Under the pieces are notes generated by a model, which was not told the origin of the DNA, searched no databases, and saw only the letters and a list, made by a program, of their open reading frames with translations. The position numbers and the translations under genes are program-made. Positions 42,591-54,799 of a stretch of DNA of 64,000 nucleotides are shown one piece after another. The DNA is from Gnetum montanum (taxonomy: Eukaryota > Streptophyta > Gnetopsida > Gnetales > Gnetaceae): NCBI GenBank assembly GCA_015680685.1, contig MNCI01008068.1, positions 3,085 through 67,084 on the forward strand, given 5' to 3'. Position 1 is the first letter of the stretch, and every line of letters starts with the position of its first letter.

Positions 42591-45061
42591 ATTGGTGTTA
42601 TCAGAGGTACTATTCAAGGATTCTTTTCATCAAATAGGTCTTGTACCTATTCTTTTAGTTTGGAGGTTTGGATGATTTATATCTAAGGAATCTTCATACA
42701 TTCAACTTGGGAGAAGGCAGGGAGGGGTGTAATGCATTGGACCAAAAAAAAAATAGAAATATTTCAAAAAATCAAAGTATACTAGATCAAGAAGTAGAGA
42801 GAATAAAGAAAAATCTTAATAGTTTTTGGGATGCGTTTTTAGATTTTCACCCTTATAACTAATCCTAAAAAAGTCTCACTTTAGGGGAGGAAAAGGATCA
42901 ATTTTTTCCATCATGTAGAAGCATTCTCATGAGTTTTCACTTCTGACTAAGGGGTTTCAAATATAAAGAAGGAGAAAACTCTCTCTAAAGATTAAAAAAA
43001 AGCTTCAATAAAAAAAGAAAAAAATAGTAAAAAACATTTAAAAAATTCCCATCCTTGGGCCTCCAAAGTAAAAAGAAACTAATATTGTAAGAAAAAAATT
43101 AATAGTTCAGCTTTCATTGGAAGTTTTTTGCTTAAAAGTTATAATTGAAAAGTGATATCTTTGAAAATATGATATTTGACTCCTAAAGAAATGTCATACT
43201 TATACTCTTGGTGCTAAAACCTAACTACATATTAAAGATAGCAAATAGAATAGAGAATAAGGATTCAAAGATAATTTGAAATGAAAAGAAAGAAAGTAGA
43301 TAACATAGGTTGATCACCAAGAATGACATTATTGATGTTTGGTTGAAAGTCATTATAAATTCTATATTTCAATTTCCAAGAATATTATATAATAGGACAC
43401 TAAGAAAAAACATGAAAAAAGAAGTCTTTAAATCCATAAACAGGAAAGCTCTTATTTTTTTTATTTTAAGTTGTATGTTTTACATACATTTTTATTATTT
43501 TATAAAACTTTCTTAATATGATATCCATAAGGTTTTAAATTTTAGAACTTTGATATCATAGTTATGATATTTCCTTTTTTCAAAATTTTGATAAAGCACA
43601 TGTTTAATTTGGTATTTCTAAGTGTTAAATTACTAAAAATTGAATATCAAAATTACCATGTCTTCTTTTGTTATATTTGAATATTTTCTTTAAATGAAAT
43701 GTTTATGTGATTTTTTTCATATTTTATTTAAAATATAATAACATAAATGTTCAAATACTCATATTCACTCTACTACTTTAACTATTCCTAATATTTTGTA
43801 CCTATGTGAGAGACACCCTAGGTAATAGTCTCTTAAAATGTATTTTAAAGATGTCTGTTAATGATTTGGTATGTGATCTAAATTTATGCCTCAACATAGT
43901 AGTTCAAAAAGAACTATGAACCATGGTCAAGTCATGATACCACTTTAGTAAATAGAAAAGATGAAATATCATTTGTCATGACTAGATTGTTAGTGTGTGT
44001 ACTTATGTTTAGTGTATGGCTTGCCTTGTAAGCTTTCAACTTGGTAGTATGTGTGGGGTGATGATGATGTAGTAAGCTTTGTTGCATGAGAACTAGGGAC
44101 TTGTAGCATCAGGTATTATTGTATATGATGTTCATTAGTAGATGTGTTGTATAGTATATGATTATGATGGGTGCTAATCATGTGTTGATGCATAGTAGAG
44201 ACATTGTTATTTTTTATGATTTCACAAGTTTAGTTAGTAGGAGTCTTTGCGATGATGTACATGGCATATGTTTCTTATTATCATTTGATGAATGGAGCTA
44301 ATACTAGGAAGTAGACTAGTCAATGATGAGGTATCCTAAAGATGGATGAGAATGATCCCCATTGGGATGCATTAGTAAGGTATAATACCTCATATTTTGA
44401 TACATCTTGATTTCATCTTGATTTTCTTAGTCTCAATCTCTCTATATATTTTACTTTATGATATATGCTCTAGATAAATGGATTTATGTGCAATTTGTTA
44501 ATATGATTATATACTTATGCACTTTTCTTGCTTATGAATTATGATAGTTTACAGCTATGTAAGAAAGTGCTAGTACTTCTAGAAGATCTTCACCTAATAT
44601 CTTATTATGAATCTTATGCCATGAATCTTTACCATCAACTATAACCTTCCTTTTACTACTAGGTTTAATCTTTGAGTTAAAAGTAATTTTTTTAAATAAG
44701 GAAAATTTTACCTTGTAAGCTATTTGTCTAGGCTACTTAAGACTTTATTTAGTACAAGTAAAAATATACATAGGAGCTATTGTCTTCTCTAGATTCTTTA
44801 TTGCTATTTAATCATTATTATTATTGGCATTAACTTGATTTTTCATATCTTGAATTTTATATTATTTTTTAATCTTCTACTTTAATCCATTTTTTCTTTT
44901 CATCAAAATCTTTTTTCCTAAGTTGAAAGCAGAAGCATTAAAAAATATTCTTTACAATGACAAAATTTTCAAGAATTAGGAAGATTATAATATGTAATTA
45001 GCTAAATATAAGTCTTTCCTTTTATGATGAATAAGATTACTTTTAATAAATAAAATCCTAT
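42591..45061. other. AT-rich decayed sequence, unassigned
   Basis: It follows a possible primer site. The forward ORF at 42668-42862 (MDDLYLRNLHTFNLGEGREG) is followed by more decayed frame but has no recognisable domain. The rest is AT-rich with no LTR or coding motif. It is flank for the insertion of element B at 45062. Confidence 0.3.
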
Positions 45062-46008
45062 TGATGAGAAATTGAGGTAGCCCTACACCCAACCAAACAA
45101 ATCATGAAGCGTCCACACACGATTTGGTCTAAATATCATGGACTCTATGTCTTCTAGTACACTAGTTTTCTAGGAAGTGAACTTTGCCCTAATAGTCATT
45201 TGTTGTCTTCCCAATTACACTTGTGATGCACAAGGTATGGTTAAGTGTGATCGAGACATTTGATTTTTATTATTTTATGTTTTATGTTCTTGGTACTTGA
45301 AATAGAGAAATGAAGTAATTTAATAACTAATTTAATTTAACTAATTAACTAATCTCTAACTAGTCCTCACACAAGCATCCAATCCTACTTTCCATACATG
45401 TCCTGAACCCATGTATCCACTATTGGGATTACCAAACACTATGCTATTGGGTGAACCAAGTAATAACGCTATTGGGATTACCAAGTGAATACATGTTTAC
45501 AATTGAAGTAGTCATACTTATGTGTTTAATCTATTTAGCTTAATTAATTAGCTAATCATTTGAAGTCTAATTTAGCTTAATTAATTGTATAATTAATGAA
45601 CATAGAAAATGCATAAATAAATCATTAATCTATTCTAACTGCTACAAAGTTTGATCAAAAGGCTCATCTTTATTGCCATGCAAACTGGTGTGTTCAGGTA
45701 CAATAGTGCTCAAATAAAGATCTGTATACTTTCTAGTAATTACTATGGGCACTCAGAGAAATATTCTAACTATCAAATGACAAAACTGCAAGAGCTCTAC
45801 TACAACTATAACTTGACCTCTCTAAAAACATAGCTAGTGAGCACATATTTATAGAATTTACTACAATGCTACATCGACAAGGCCCCATAGACATAGCAAA
45901 TGCTACATCAATGAGGCAGCACCACATAGATGTGTCACATTGATGGGGCCCTATTGATGAGGCCATGTTAACGAGGGTCCATCGACACAAAATAATGACA
46001 ATTCATCA
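45062..46008 (-). repeat. 3' LTR of element B (947 bp)
   Basis: TGATGAGAAATT to AATTCATCA on +. The minus-strand U3 carries CATCGACAAGGCC/CATCAATGAGGC repeats (45870-45990) and TCTATAAATATGTGC. AATAAAGATGAGC is on the minus strand at about 45665. It is preceded on the minus strand by the polypurine tract at 46009-46018. Confidence 0.85.
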
Positions 46009-46068
46009 TACCCCCATGATTTAATGAAACTTGTCCTCAAGTTCCTTTACAAAATTGGGAAGGTATGT

Positions 46069-49000
46069 GATTATTGACTAACTCTTGGCATAACAAACTC
46101 ACTTGACAAGATTGAGTGCCTCAGGGTACAAATCAACAACATTACAAAAATTATGGTGTTCATGATATAAAAATTGAACACCATGACATGACTACTCAAA
46201 ATTGGATAGCACATCCTCTGATGGCATGAAGGTAGTTGAGAATATTAGACAATGCTAGGTACTAGAGGTTTTTGAGGTTCTAAAGGACCTTCGCCAGCTT
46301 TAGGTACATGTAGTGGCTGAGGTGCCTATGGCTATCCTACTGCACATATAACCTTCAGTGGAAGATGAAAGGCATTTAGTAATGACTTCATCTTCTCCTC
46401 CTTACTTTGGGGATCATTCACAATCCACATGGCATCATCAATGTGGCTTGAAATGGGGATATCCCACAGACAAGGCATTACAAGAGATAACTCCTTAATG
46501 TTGACAAACCAAGCAATAAATTATTTGCATTTGACATTGAACACCTTGATTGCATTTTGTAGCTATTGGTAGTCATTCATTCTTTTGGTTAAGTTCTTGA
46601 CAACAAATCTCTTATCAGTGTATTTTCCCTTAAGAAACTTGAGTTCCATGTTTTCCACCATAAGATTTTTCTTGGTGTCCTTGTGGTGCTTGAACTTGGC
46701 CTCATACAACAAGTACAAGCTGGCCACTTACTTCTCTAGTTCTGACTGTAGTTGTGTGGTAGTCAACATAGCCAAATTTTCATATCAAAGATTGGCAAGC
46801 TCCATGTATTCTTTCATCTCCTTAATCTGCAACTCCTTCATGTGGATTTTCAATTTATTATAGACATCTATCCCATCAATGATAGGTTGCCAAACATCTC
46901 TTCCTTGCTAAAGTTGTTAGAGGGTTTCATTTACGTTTTCCTTTGTTAACTAGATCTGTGTTTCATTAACTTCTTTCTATAGATCAACCTGATCTCTATA
47001 ATGATCCTTGACTCTCTCAAATTTGAGAGCCTTTGATTTTTAGGTGGCTACCTCTATTGTAGTCTTTTGACGAAGGGCATGGACCTCCTCCATGGAGAGG
47101 ATCCTGTTTTCAACTGCTAATCTCCTTATCTTTGTGTTTACTTTATCTAGTTGCTCCTGTTGTTGATGGATAAAGTCAGTTAACTATTATTTATGCACAT
47201 CAATATTTTTCAGGTGATGGTTCTCTATAGATAATTGCTTGTTCTCCTAATGGGTAAGATCCAAGGCATTCTAAATTTTATGCCTAGTAGCCTCTACCAA
47301 GGATTGGTAGAACGCTACCATCTCCATCACATCCTTAACCCCTTTTAGTCTGGTGTAAAGCCCTTCAAGAGCTTCATCTATTGTCAATGCCATTTTGAGA
47401 AATGTAGGGTCAGCAATTTAAGCTCTTAATTTAGCAATGTTAGTAGCCAAGCATTTTTTTAGCTCCTTGGCTATTTCGAGTTTCCCCTTCAAGATAATGT
47501 TTTTTCCCCTTGCCTCTAATAGCTTCAATTGGGTTGTAGTAATACTATCCAGAAGATCAGAGACATCAAAAAGTAGTTACTTAGTTCCTACCAGTTGGTC
47601 TAGTAGTTTTTCATGTTGTGCTATGCTTAATCTACTGCTTATGGTTCTTGTGGATGTATGCACATCTTTGAGTGCAATGACATCTAGTAAAGATACTATA
47701 GGTGCATTGTGTGTTCCAAAAATTCTATCAGCAACCACCTCTACTAATGTGTCCTACCCTTGATGCTACATCACCAGCATGGTTGCCCCCTCGCCTTCCT
47801 CCAAGTGCACCAAGAAGGTCACATTGTTCCTAGAAATTTTTGGGAGTTGTTGTTCTGTGAGAGATATAGTGACCTCTCTAGCTCTAGGATTTGACCTTGT
47901 AGAAAACTACATTGATTGAGCTAAGAAAATGGATCCACTTGCTTTCATCAAGCTAACTATTTGATCCATCTCATTTAGGTGACTCATTATTGGCTGGTAC
48001 ATAGATGGATCCCTATCATTCATGCCTACTCATTGCTCTTGTTTTCTCAAGAGCCATTCTCAGTATTTGTGCAATCATTGGGCTATTATAGTGATGTTTA
48101 ACATAGTTGTTTAAGTGGTAGGTGGAGGTGGTGGTTGCTACTCCTCTTCTTGAGTGATTGTTGTAGGTGTTTTATCTTTCATCATCTTCACCTAATTAGT
48201 AGCCAGAGCATGCCTGATAGCATCATTTATATAACAAACTATCTCTCCCTTTTGATAGATTTTTTTTTGATAAGGCATGGAAAGGGGAGTGCCTTCCTTC
48301 CATGTTCATTCTCTTTAAACCACTTCTCTATCTCCAGATAGATCAACTATGGAAGGTTGATAGGGAATCTCCCACTCAGAGTAGTGCATGCATGGGTAGA
48401 AAAGGTAGTGATCTTGTTGGGCCTCATTGTTAGGTTTAGGTGAAAGGCCACAATCTTATAGTGAATTCTTTCTACTAGTGTGAGAGCATTGTACTCCTTA
48501 TGATTGACATCATAGAACCATTGAACCCAATCCTTTTTTATGCTAGGGTTCATCTGCATTGAAATCTTAGTGAAATTCACTTTAGTTTTTGGCAACCCAA
48601 GCACTTCAGTAATGGCCTGCATCGAGTAGGACATTGAGATGTTCTTGATTTTAACCATTGAACTGGCCTATTTTTTGTTCCAAAATAAGAATGTCTCTCC
48701 CATGTACCACTCCTTAGTGGAAGTGATAATTGGCCATATGGGAGAGGTCTTCAGTTGGTCTTGTACTTCTGTAGGTACTTGCTCCAAGAAAGAGCCAAAC
48801 TTTAACTCCTAGAGCACTATTTTTATTGGACCTTCCTTGATCTAATTTGATTTAGGTAAGCTTATATCAAGGTCACCTCAAGAATTGCTTACTAAGTTGG
48901 TGCCTCATCCAAGTGGTAATGTTCTATTGTTGTTGCTAGTTTTGGAATTTGATGAATAGATTTCACCTCAGCCTCTTCCCTAAGAGGACCCATGGTGTGG

Positions 49001-49110
49001 GTTGCAAGTGGTTCTTTCTAGGCTTGTTCTTGGTCCCTTCCTATTCTTGGCCATTTTTCTATTCATTAAGACAGTTCTCCTTCCTGTGTATATTTGTCTT
49101 TTGGTGCCAT
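46069..49110 (-). pseudogene. Element B: third ORF (post-pol), about 1000 codons, decayed
   Basis: It starts at ATG 49110 (M-A-P-K-D-K), as in element A (12312), and can be followed to about 46069, next to the polypurine tract. Middle: 48658-48347 is open and reads MVKIKNISMSYSMQAITEVL, then WVQWFYDVNHKEYNALTLVE and RPNKITTFSTHACTTLSGR. From about 47900 the product is a long charged, heptad-like region (for example MKELQIKEMKEYMELANL). Late part: DDAMWIVNDPQSKEEKMKSL, then a Pro-rich stretch (APQPLHVPKAGEGPLEPQKP). Nearly all stops I checked sit where Q or R is expected. No catalytic motif and no obvious membrane segment. The function is unknown; by position it corresponds to the extra ORF of Athila elements. 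Confidence 0.65.
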
Positions 49111-49540
49111 TTGCAGTTACAACACATCCATAGACTAGTAGATATAATGTGTAACTTTAAATATTTGAATACCTTATCTCATCACTTAGTTATACTTGGC
49201 TAAGGTTGGATAATGATAGATTAATTATTTTATTCTTATTTTATTAATTAATTCTCATTATAAGCATCATCAAAGCTCGTTGGAAGAGTTTAACTTCTAT
49301 AATTTGGTGCTTAAATGTTGATTTTTTAGTTAAACCTCTTTGGAAGTTAGAAAAATGGTGAAAACAGTTTTGTCAAACATGATGTATTTGTGGCCCCCAT
49401 GACTAAGAGTTTACCTTTGCTAGCTACAAGGTCAAAGAACAGAGTGATTTGGATAAATGGTTAAGAAGTTATGGGCTCTAAAAAGTTGAAAAACTTCCTT
49501 GGCATTTGTGAGAAAATATGAAAATTTCTAAGGGGTCATG

Positions 49541-49630
49541 CATATTTATATTATTTTTACACTATGTCAATGGGACAAGATATATGAGGCCTTGTATATG
49601 CCTAGGCTTCATCGATGAGGCCTCATTTAT
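49541..49630 (-). promoter_or_regulatory. Element B: LTR-like internal promoter module upstream of the third ORF
   Basis: On the minus strand GAGGCCTCATCGATGAAGCC and AAGGCCTCATATATC precede ATATAAATATGCATG (TATA at 49541-49550). This matches the U3 layout of the LTR (CATCGATG/GAGGCC repeats, then CTATAAATATG). The third-ORF ATG is 431 bp further on; in element A the figure is about 438 bp. Confidence 0.55.
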
Positions 49631-49679
49631 GGGTCCGTAAAAAAAAATTTCAAATGTGAATATCTTGAAAAATACAAGG

Positions 49680-50940
49680 AATTTTTGAATGAAATTAGAG
49701 TCCATGGAGTTTCAGAAAAGCCAAGAATATAATGAAATCATTGAAGAGGATTTTTGAAAGTTCAAAAATTGAAAAATTTGATGGAAAATATGTGCATTGA
49801 ACCAAATATGTAAAGGAGCACATGGTTGGATGCAAAAGATGGATGTACGAAAGATTCTGATTGTAAGAATGTTGAAGGATAAGGTGCTTAACAAATCCAT
49901 CCAAGAGATATGTAAGTGGATCCTCCTCATAGCAAGAACATGCCTTATGTTCCCTTGCATAACCTCAACCTAAGGAGTCTGTGGGCCCCATAGGTGATTA
50001 ATGATTGATGGAATTTAAGGATCAAAACTTGGAAGATTCTACCAAAGGGTTTAAGTACATCAGACAAAGACATCGAATTAAGAACATGGACACTAGTAGT
50101 GAGGTGATTCATGAGCAGCATAGATAGATGATAGAGAAGGTGGAATGGAATTCTGAATTGAGGTCATAAAAAGTCCCTTGTGGATTTTATGTTTAAATGA
50201 CCTGAGAAGATTCATCCTTAGTCCAAACCAAAATCAACTACTTTCAATGACTTCACATTGCCACTCCAAGACTGATCCACCCCCTCAAGACACAAGAGTG
50301 CTCTCATAGAACAACCATTACTCCATAAAGAGAAGAATAGAGAAGCAGGAAGTGAGAGAGGCCTTACTTAGAGGGGATATTTAGGCATGGGTAACATGTC
50401 TTTCTAGTCCCATAACTAGTTCTTATAGTCCATTTATTTGTTTAAGGGGTATGCTTTGAATTTCCATCATTTTTTTTGTTTTTGGCTTTTTATTATTATT
50501 TTTTTCTTTTTGAATGGGAACCATACCATGTAAAGACTTTATTCAACTTCCTATTATTGATTGACATAGAATTGTAAGAAGTTTATAAAAACACTCATGC
50601 ACCTGAGCAAATAGAAGAGTACAAAGAGTATTGAGTGCTCTTAAAGTCACACCTTGTGCAAACCTTTGAATCCTTTCCAATTCTGGAAACTACCAAAGTT
50701 ACAAATTTATTAAAATTTTATTTAATGAAAAGGGGCCTAAACTTCCAAAACAAGAAAAATCATAGAGTTTGTGACTGGGTGGATATCGTGGACACACTTC
50801 CTATTCAATGAAAAAGAAACCATGTCTTAGCCATTAGCATAAAAATTCAAAAATAGAAACCAGACATTAGCAAATAAAACATTAAGCACAAACCACCATT
50901 AGTAATAGAAATAGTACCACTATTTCTTGTTGGCATAAAA
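49680..50940 (-). mobile_element. Element B: spacer between pol and the third ORF
   Basis: Collinear with A 12862-14040 (shared CATGTCTTTCTAGTCCCATA and many other words). No coding motif. The ORFs at 49695-49960 have no recognisable domain. Confidence 0.5.
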
Positions 50941-50949
50941 ATTAGAAAA

Positions 50950-51120
50950 TCACACTAAAATAAAGTAAAATGTATAAGAAAGTGTAAAATACTCAAGAAA
51001 TATTTAAATGTACTAATGATGGTGTAAAACAAAAAAATGGTGTAAAATAAGAAGAAGTTTTAAAATAAAAAAGGTGTAAAATAAATAATTTGCAAAACAA
51101 AAGTGTAAAACAAGAAAAGA
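50950..51120 (-). repeat. Element B: short A/T-rich tandem repeats after integrase
   Basis: Degenerate GTGTAAAATAAAA-type units, as in A at 14041-14240, immediately after the pol end. Confidence 0.55.
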
Positions 51121-51149
51121 AAAACTAAGGAGCCATGTATATGATTAGC

Positions 51150-52460
51150 ACAGATGACCATCTCCCATATGATTGAGTTGAAAGGAGGAGATCTGAAAAA
51201 TTGAGCATGGTTGCCCATCTATTGAGGTATTTGTTGCATTGGCTTGCTTTAGCTTGTGGAAAGGCTTTATTTGTTAGATGTTGACCAATTTATTTTTGTT
51301 TGGCCTTTCAAGTTTGTATATGATCATGGCCCCAAAAGAAAAGGTTTCATTAATTATATAAGGCCCTTTCCACATTATTTGGAATTTGTTTTTTTGAGGT
51401 GTGTATGTGGGTTTCCAATAGAAAACCCTATCTCCTAATTGAAATTTTACTTTTCTTATTCTAAGATCATGACATTGTTTGTTGAATTTCTTGTGCACTT
51501 CATTCCAGGATAGGGCCATTAAACAATTTTTGTCTAGCACATTGAGGTTGATTAGTCTTTCTTTTATGCCAAACTTAGGTCAAGATCCAAGTCATAGGAT
51601 GTTGAGAGCGTACAAATCTTTGATTGAATTAGGAGCATTGGAAGTTTTTTGTACACTAACTCATAGGGAGAGTAGCCAATAGGGATTTTCCATATTGAGT
51701 GGTAGGCCCAAAGGGCATCATTGAGTTTTATGCTCTAGTATCTCCTATATTTTCTAATAGTTCTTATTAGAGTCTTTGTGATCTTCCTATTAGTCACCTG
51801 TGCCTGATCATTGGGTTGGGGGTGATAAGGTGTTGTTAATTTATGTTCAACCCCTAAGTGTTGCATGAGATTTTGAAAAGTGGCACCTATAAAATTGGTT
51901 CCATTATCAGAAGTTAGTGCACATGGCATCCCAAACCTATTTACAACATTTTATTATACAAATTAAGAGTAGTGGATGATGTACAATTAGTGATGGCTAC
52001 TTCTTCTACCCATTTGGTATAGTAGTCAATGGCGATGATTATATATTCCTTTTCATTTAACATGGGTGTGATGAGGCCCATGAAATATATGCCCCATATG
52101 TCAAATGATTTTAGTGGTTGAATCCATTGTTGAGGACCCTCCATTTATGTGGTCATCCCATCATCTCGTTGGCAACGCTCATAGGATCAGACAAATTGGT
52201 GGGCATCCCTAAAGATTGTAGGACAATAGTATCTTTCCATTAGGATTTTTATAATCATGCATCTCTTAGTATAATGGCCCCCACAAGGACCCTCATGAGC
52301 ATCTTGGAGAATGCACAATTGATCTACATCGAGTACCTGCCAACGAACCAAGCCATTGGTGAACACCTTCTAAAGGTGTCCATTGATTTCCATGAAGTGG
52401 TTAGCTTGATGAAGAAATTTTTTTTTCTTTTTGTGATCTAGATCTTGTGGCATCTCTTGA
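51150..52460 (-). pseudogene. Element B: integrase remnant
   Basis: The minus strand gives, in order, the zinc-finger region (about 52440-52180), MEGPQQWIQPLKSFDIWGIY and VDY-type DYYTKWVEEVAI (52144-51941), ALTSDNGTNFIGATFQNLM with TPYHPQPNDQAQVTNRKI (51929-51735), and the C-terminal VKFQLGDRVFYWKPTY, KGPYII block (51540-51274). These match integrase core (D, D; family reads SDNG.HF and YHPQANGQ.E.TN) and C-terminal region. In the last core block the acidic residue is Q (QAQVTN). Stops separate the pieces. Confidence 0.85.
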
Positions 52461-52649
52461 GTGAGAAGATAAGTGAGGATGTCATCATGTCATTTTGGTT
52501 GTATGAGCATTTTTTTAGTTATTGCACCAACAAAAAGTAGTTCATTAGGAAATAGATCAAGTAGTGGGCTTTCCTCCTCTTTGATATCTCATCACAATTG
52601 AGACAAGTGATCAAAAACCACATTCTCAATCCCCTTTTGATCTACCATT

Positions 52650-52960
52650 GTAAGATTAAATTCCTACAAGATCACTAGCCACCATATAATATGGGGGCTC
52701 ATTGTTGGCTTGTTCATGAGGAAGCAGATGGCACTATGATTGGTGTGCATAAACACTTTATATCTAAGCACATAGTGCCTAAACTTTCCTAAAGCATACG
52801 CCACCATCATCAATTCCTTCTCCACGGTGGTGTAATTTAGTTGTGCATCCACAAGGCTTTGACTTGTGTAGTTGATGTAATATGGATATTTCTTATCATC
52901 CAACTACATAAGCATAGCTTCCAAGGTGTAGTTAGATGCATCGATAATGATATGGAATGA
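52650..52960 (-). pseudogene. Element B: RNase H remnant
   Basis: Minus strand 52903-52664 reads YYINYTSQSLVDAQLNYTTV, then EKELMMVAYALGKFRHYVL and VFMHTNHSAICFLMNK, the gypsy RNase H block (YYIS.TL..AQ.NYTTTEKELLAVVFAL, TDH.AL..L). The Asp of TDH is Asn (TNH), a G-to-A change. Confidence 0.85.
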
Positions 52961-52979
52961 TTTGGATAGGTCAAGTGCT

Positions 52980-53880
52980 CATAGAATTAATGTCTCTACA
53001 AGCTTCTACTTGAGGATTTGGAATGCATTTTCACATTCATTGTCCAGATGAAGGGAGCACCTTTCTTTGTCATCTCAACCCATAGTTTTGCAATCTTAGA
53101 GAACTTGTCTATAAATTGTTAGTAGTAATTACTGTGTCCAAAGAATGATCAAACATATTTGATAGTTTCTAGTTGGCAAGTGATTCCTTGGATGACCTTT
53201 ATCTTTTTAGGGTCTCTCTCGATCCCTTCATGCAAAATTCAATGCCCTAATATAATGCCCTCTTCAACCATCAGATGGCATTTTTACTAATTGAGCCATA
53301 GATTTATTTCCATGCATATTTTAGTACTTGCTCAAGGTGGTCCAAGACTTTCTCGAATGTAGCATCATACGTGGAGAAGTCATTCATGAAGACTTCTGCT
53401 CCATTGCCTATTTGCTACTGAAAGATACTTAAGACTAGACATTGCAAAGTGATAGGAGCATTGCAAAGACCAAAAGGCATCTTGTGATATGCAAAGGTCC
53501 CCCAGGGACTTGTGAATGTTGTTTTTGGCCTAATCTTTTAGTTCAATCTAGATTTGGTTATAGCCACTATTACCATCCAAAAAAATATAATAGTAATTCC
53601 CATATATGGTGTCCAACACCTAATCAATGAATGGAAATGGAAAATGATCTTTGAATGTTGCTATTTTTAACAACCTAAAGTTGATACAAACCTAGCATTT
53701 TCCACCTCTCTTTGGCACTTTCATAAGTGGGCTGACCCACTCACTATCCATAATGGGGTAGATGAACCCTACCTTAAGGAGTTGCTCAATTTTCTCCTTG
53801 ACAATTTGCTTCAATTTTGGATTCAACCAGCATTGTGGTTACCTCCTTGGCTTCATGGATAGATTAATGTAAATGTGATG
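52980..53880 (-). pseudogene. Element B: reverse transcriptase remnant
   Basis: The minus strand near 53740-53540 reads WVSPLMKVPKRGGK, then VCINFRLLKIATFKDHFPFP and FLDGNSGYNQI, the fingers and palm of gypsy reverse transcriptase (WVSP...VPKKGG, DHFPLPFID, FLDGYSGYNQI). The YxDD region is too broken to read with confidence. Stops occur where Q, W or R is expected. Confidence 0.85.
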
Positions 53881-54349
53881 CTCGCATATCCATGGATTAA
53901 TTATAGTGAGTTCAATATACAACCAAGAAAACACTATTGACTATTTATTAACCACTTTCAATAGTTTTACTTTTTGCTCAGGAGCAAGTTTGGCATTAAG
54001 TATGAATAGCTTATCATTTTTTAAGAATTCATATTCCAGGCTACCAAGTAGAGTTTTCATTTCTAGGGGCTCCTGTTTAAAATTTTTAAGGATCTCTAAC
54101 TCTTCTTAATTAGTATTAGTGTTTTCATTATCAGAGAGTTGGTGATGAACTTGCTCTAGTTCATCCATGCCTGTGACATAAGTGCATGTCAAGCTCTCAA
54201 TAGGTTCCATGCACATTGTGCTGTTATCATAATTAGTGGTCGACCATTGGGTGCCCTCTTGTTTTGTGGTTGCTGCGTATAAACACCTTTGAATATCTAT
54301 CTCATCTACACACTACTTGCATGCAGAAATAGATGCTCATTTCATGGAC

Positions 54350-54790
54350 TAGAGTTTTTGCACACAATTGAACCCTGTATTGCTATATGCAATGTATGGG
54401 ACTTGTCTCTTCTCGATCTTCCCAAATGCATTTTCTTTATATATCTCTAGGAAAAGATCTCTAATGCCTATTTTTTCATCAACAATGATTAACCATGCCC
54501 TTCCCATAATGATTGGAAAGTCCCCCTTGCAGTTATCAACATTGATTACTAGAAAATCGATAGGATAAGACCACCCATAGGTAGTGGTCACAATGTCTTT
54601 GACTAGTCTCAATGAAATAGTGATGGAATGGTTTGCCAATTTCAATATGATATTACTCTTCTTAAGAGGCAGCAGGTTCTAGGTAGTATACATCTTATGA
54701 GATATCAAGTTCACACTAGAACTAGAATCAAGAAGAGCTTTACATGGTTCATTTCTAGCAATATATAAATAGATGAGGGGATTTCCAAGA
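54350..54790 (-). pseudogene. Element B: aspartic protease remnant with active-site change
   Basis: The minus strand at about 54735-54700 reads CKALLDSSSSVNLI: the catalytic Asp is kept but DSG has become DSS. The open frame 54645-54349 continues with IVTTTYGWSYPIDFLVINVD and GDFPIIMGRAWL, the usual ...ILGR.FL end of the domain. A and B therefore lost the site in different ways. Confidence 0.8.
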
Positions 54791-54799
54791 TTAGCTAAT

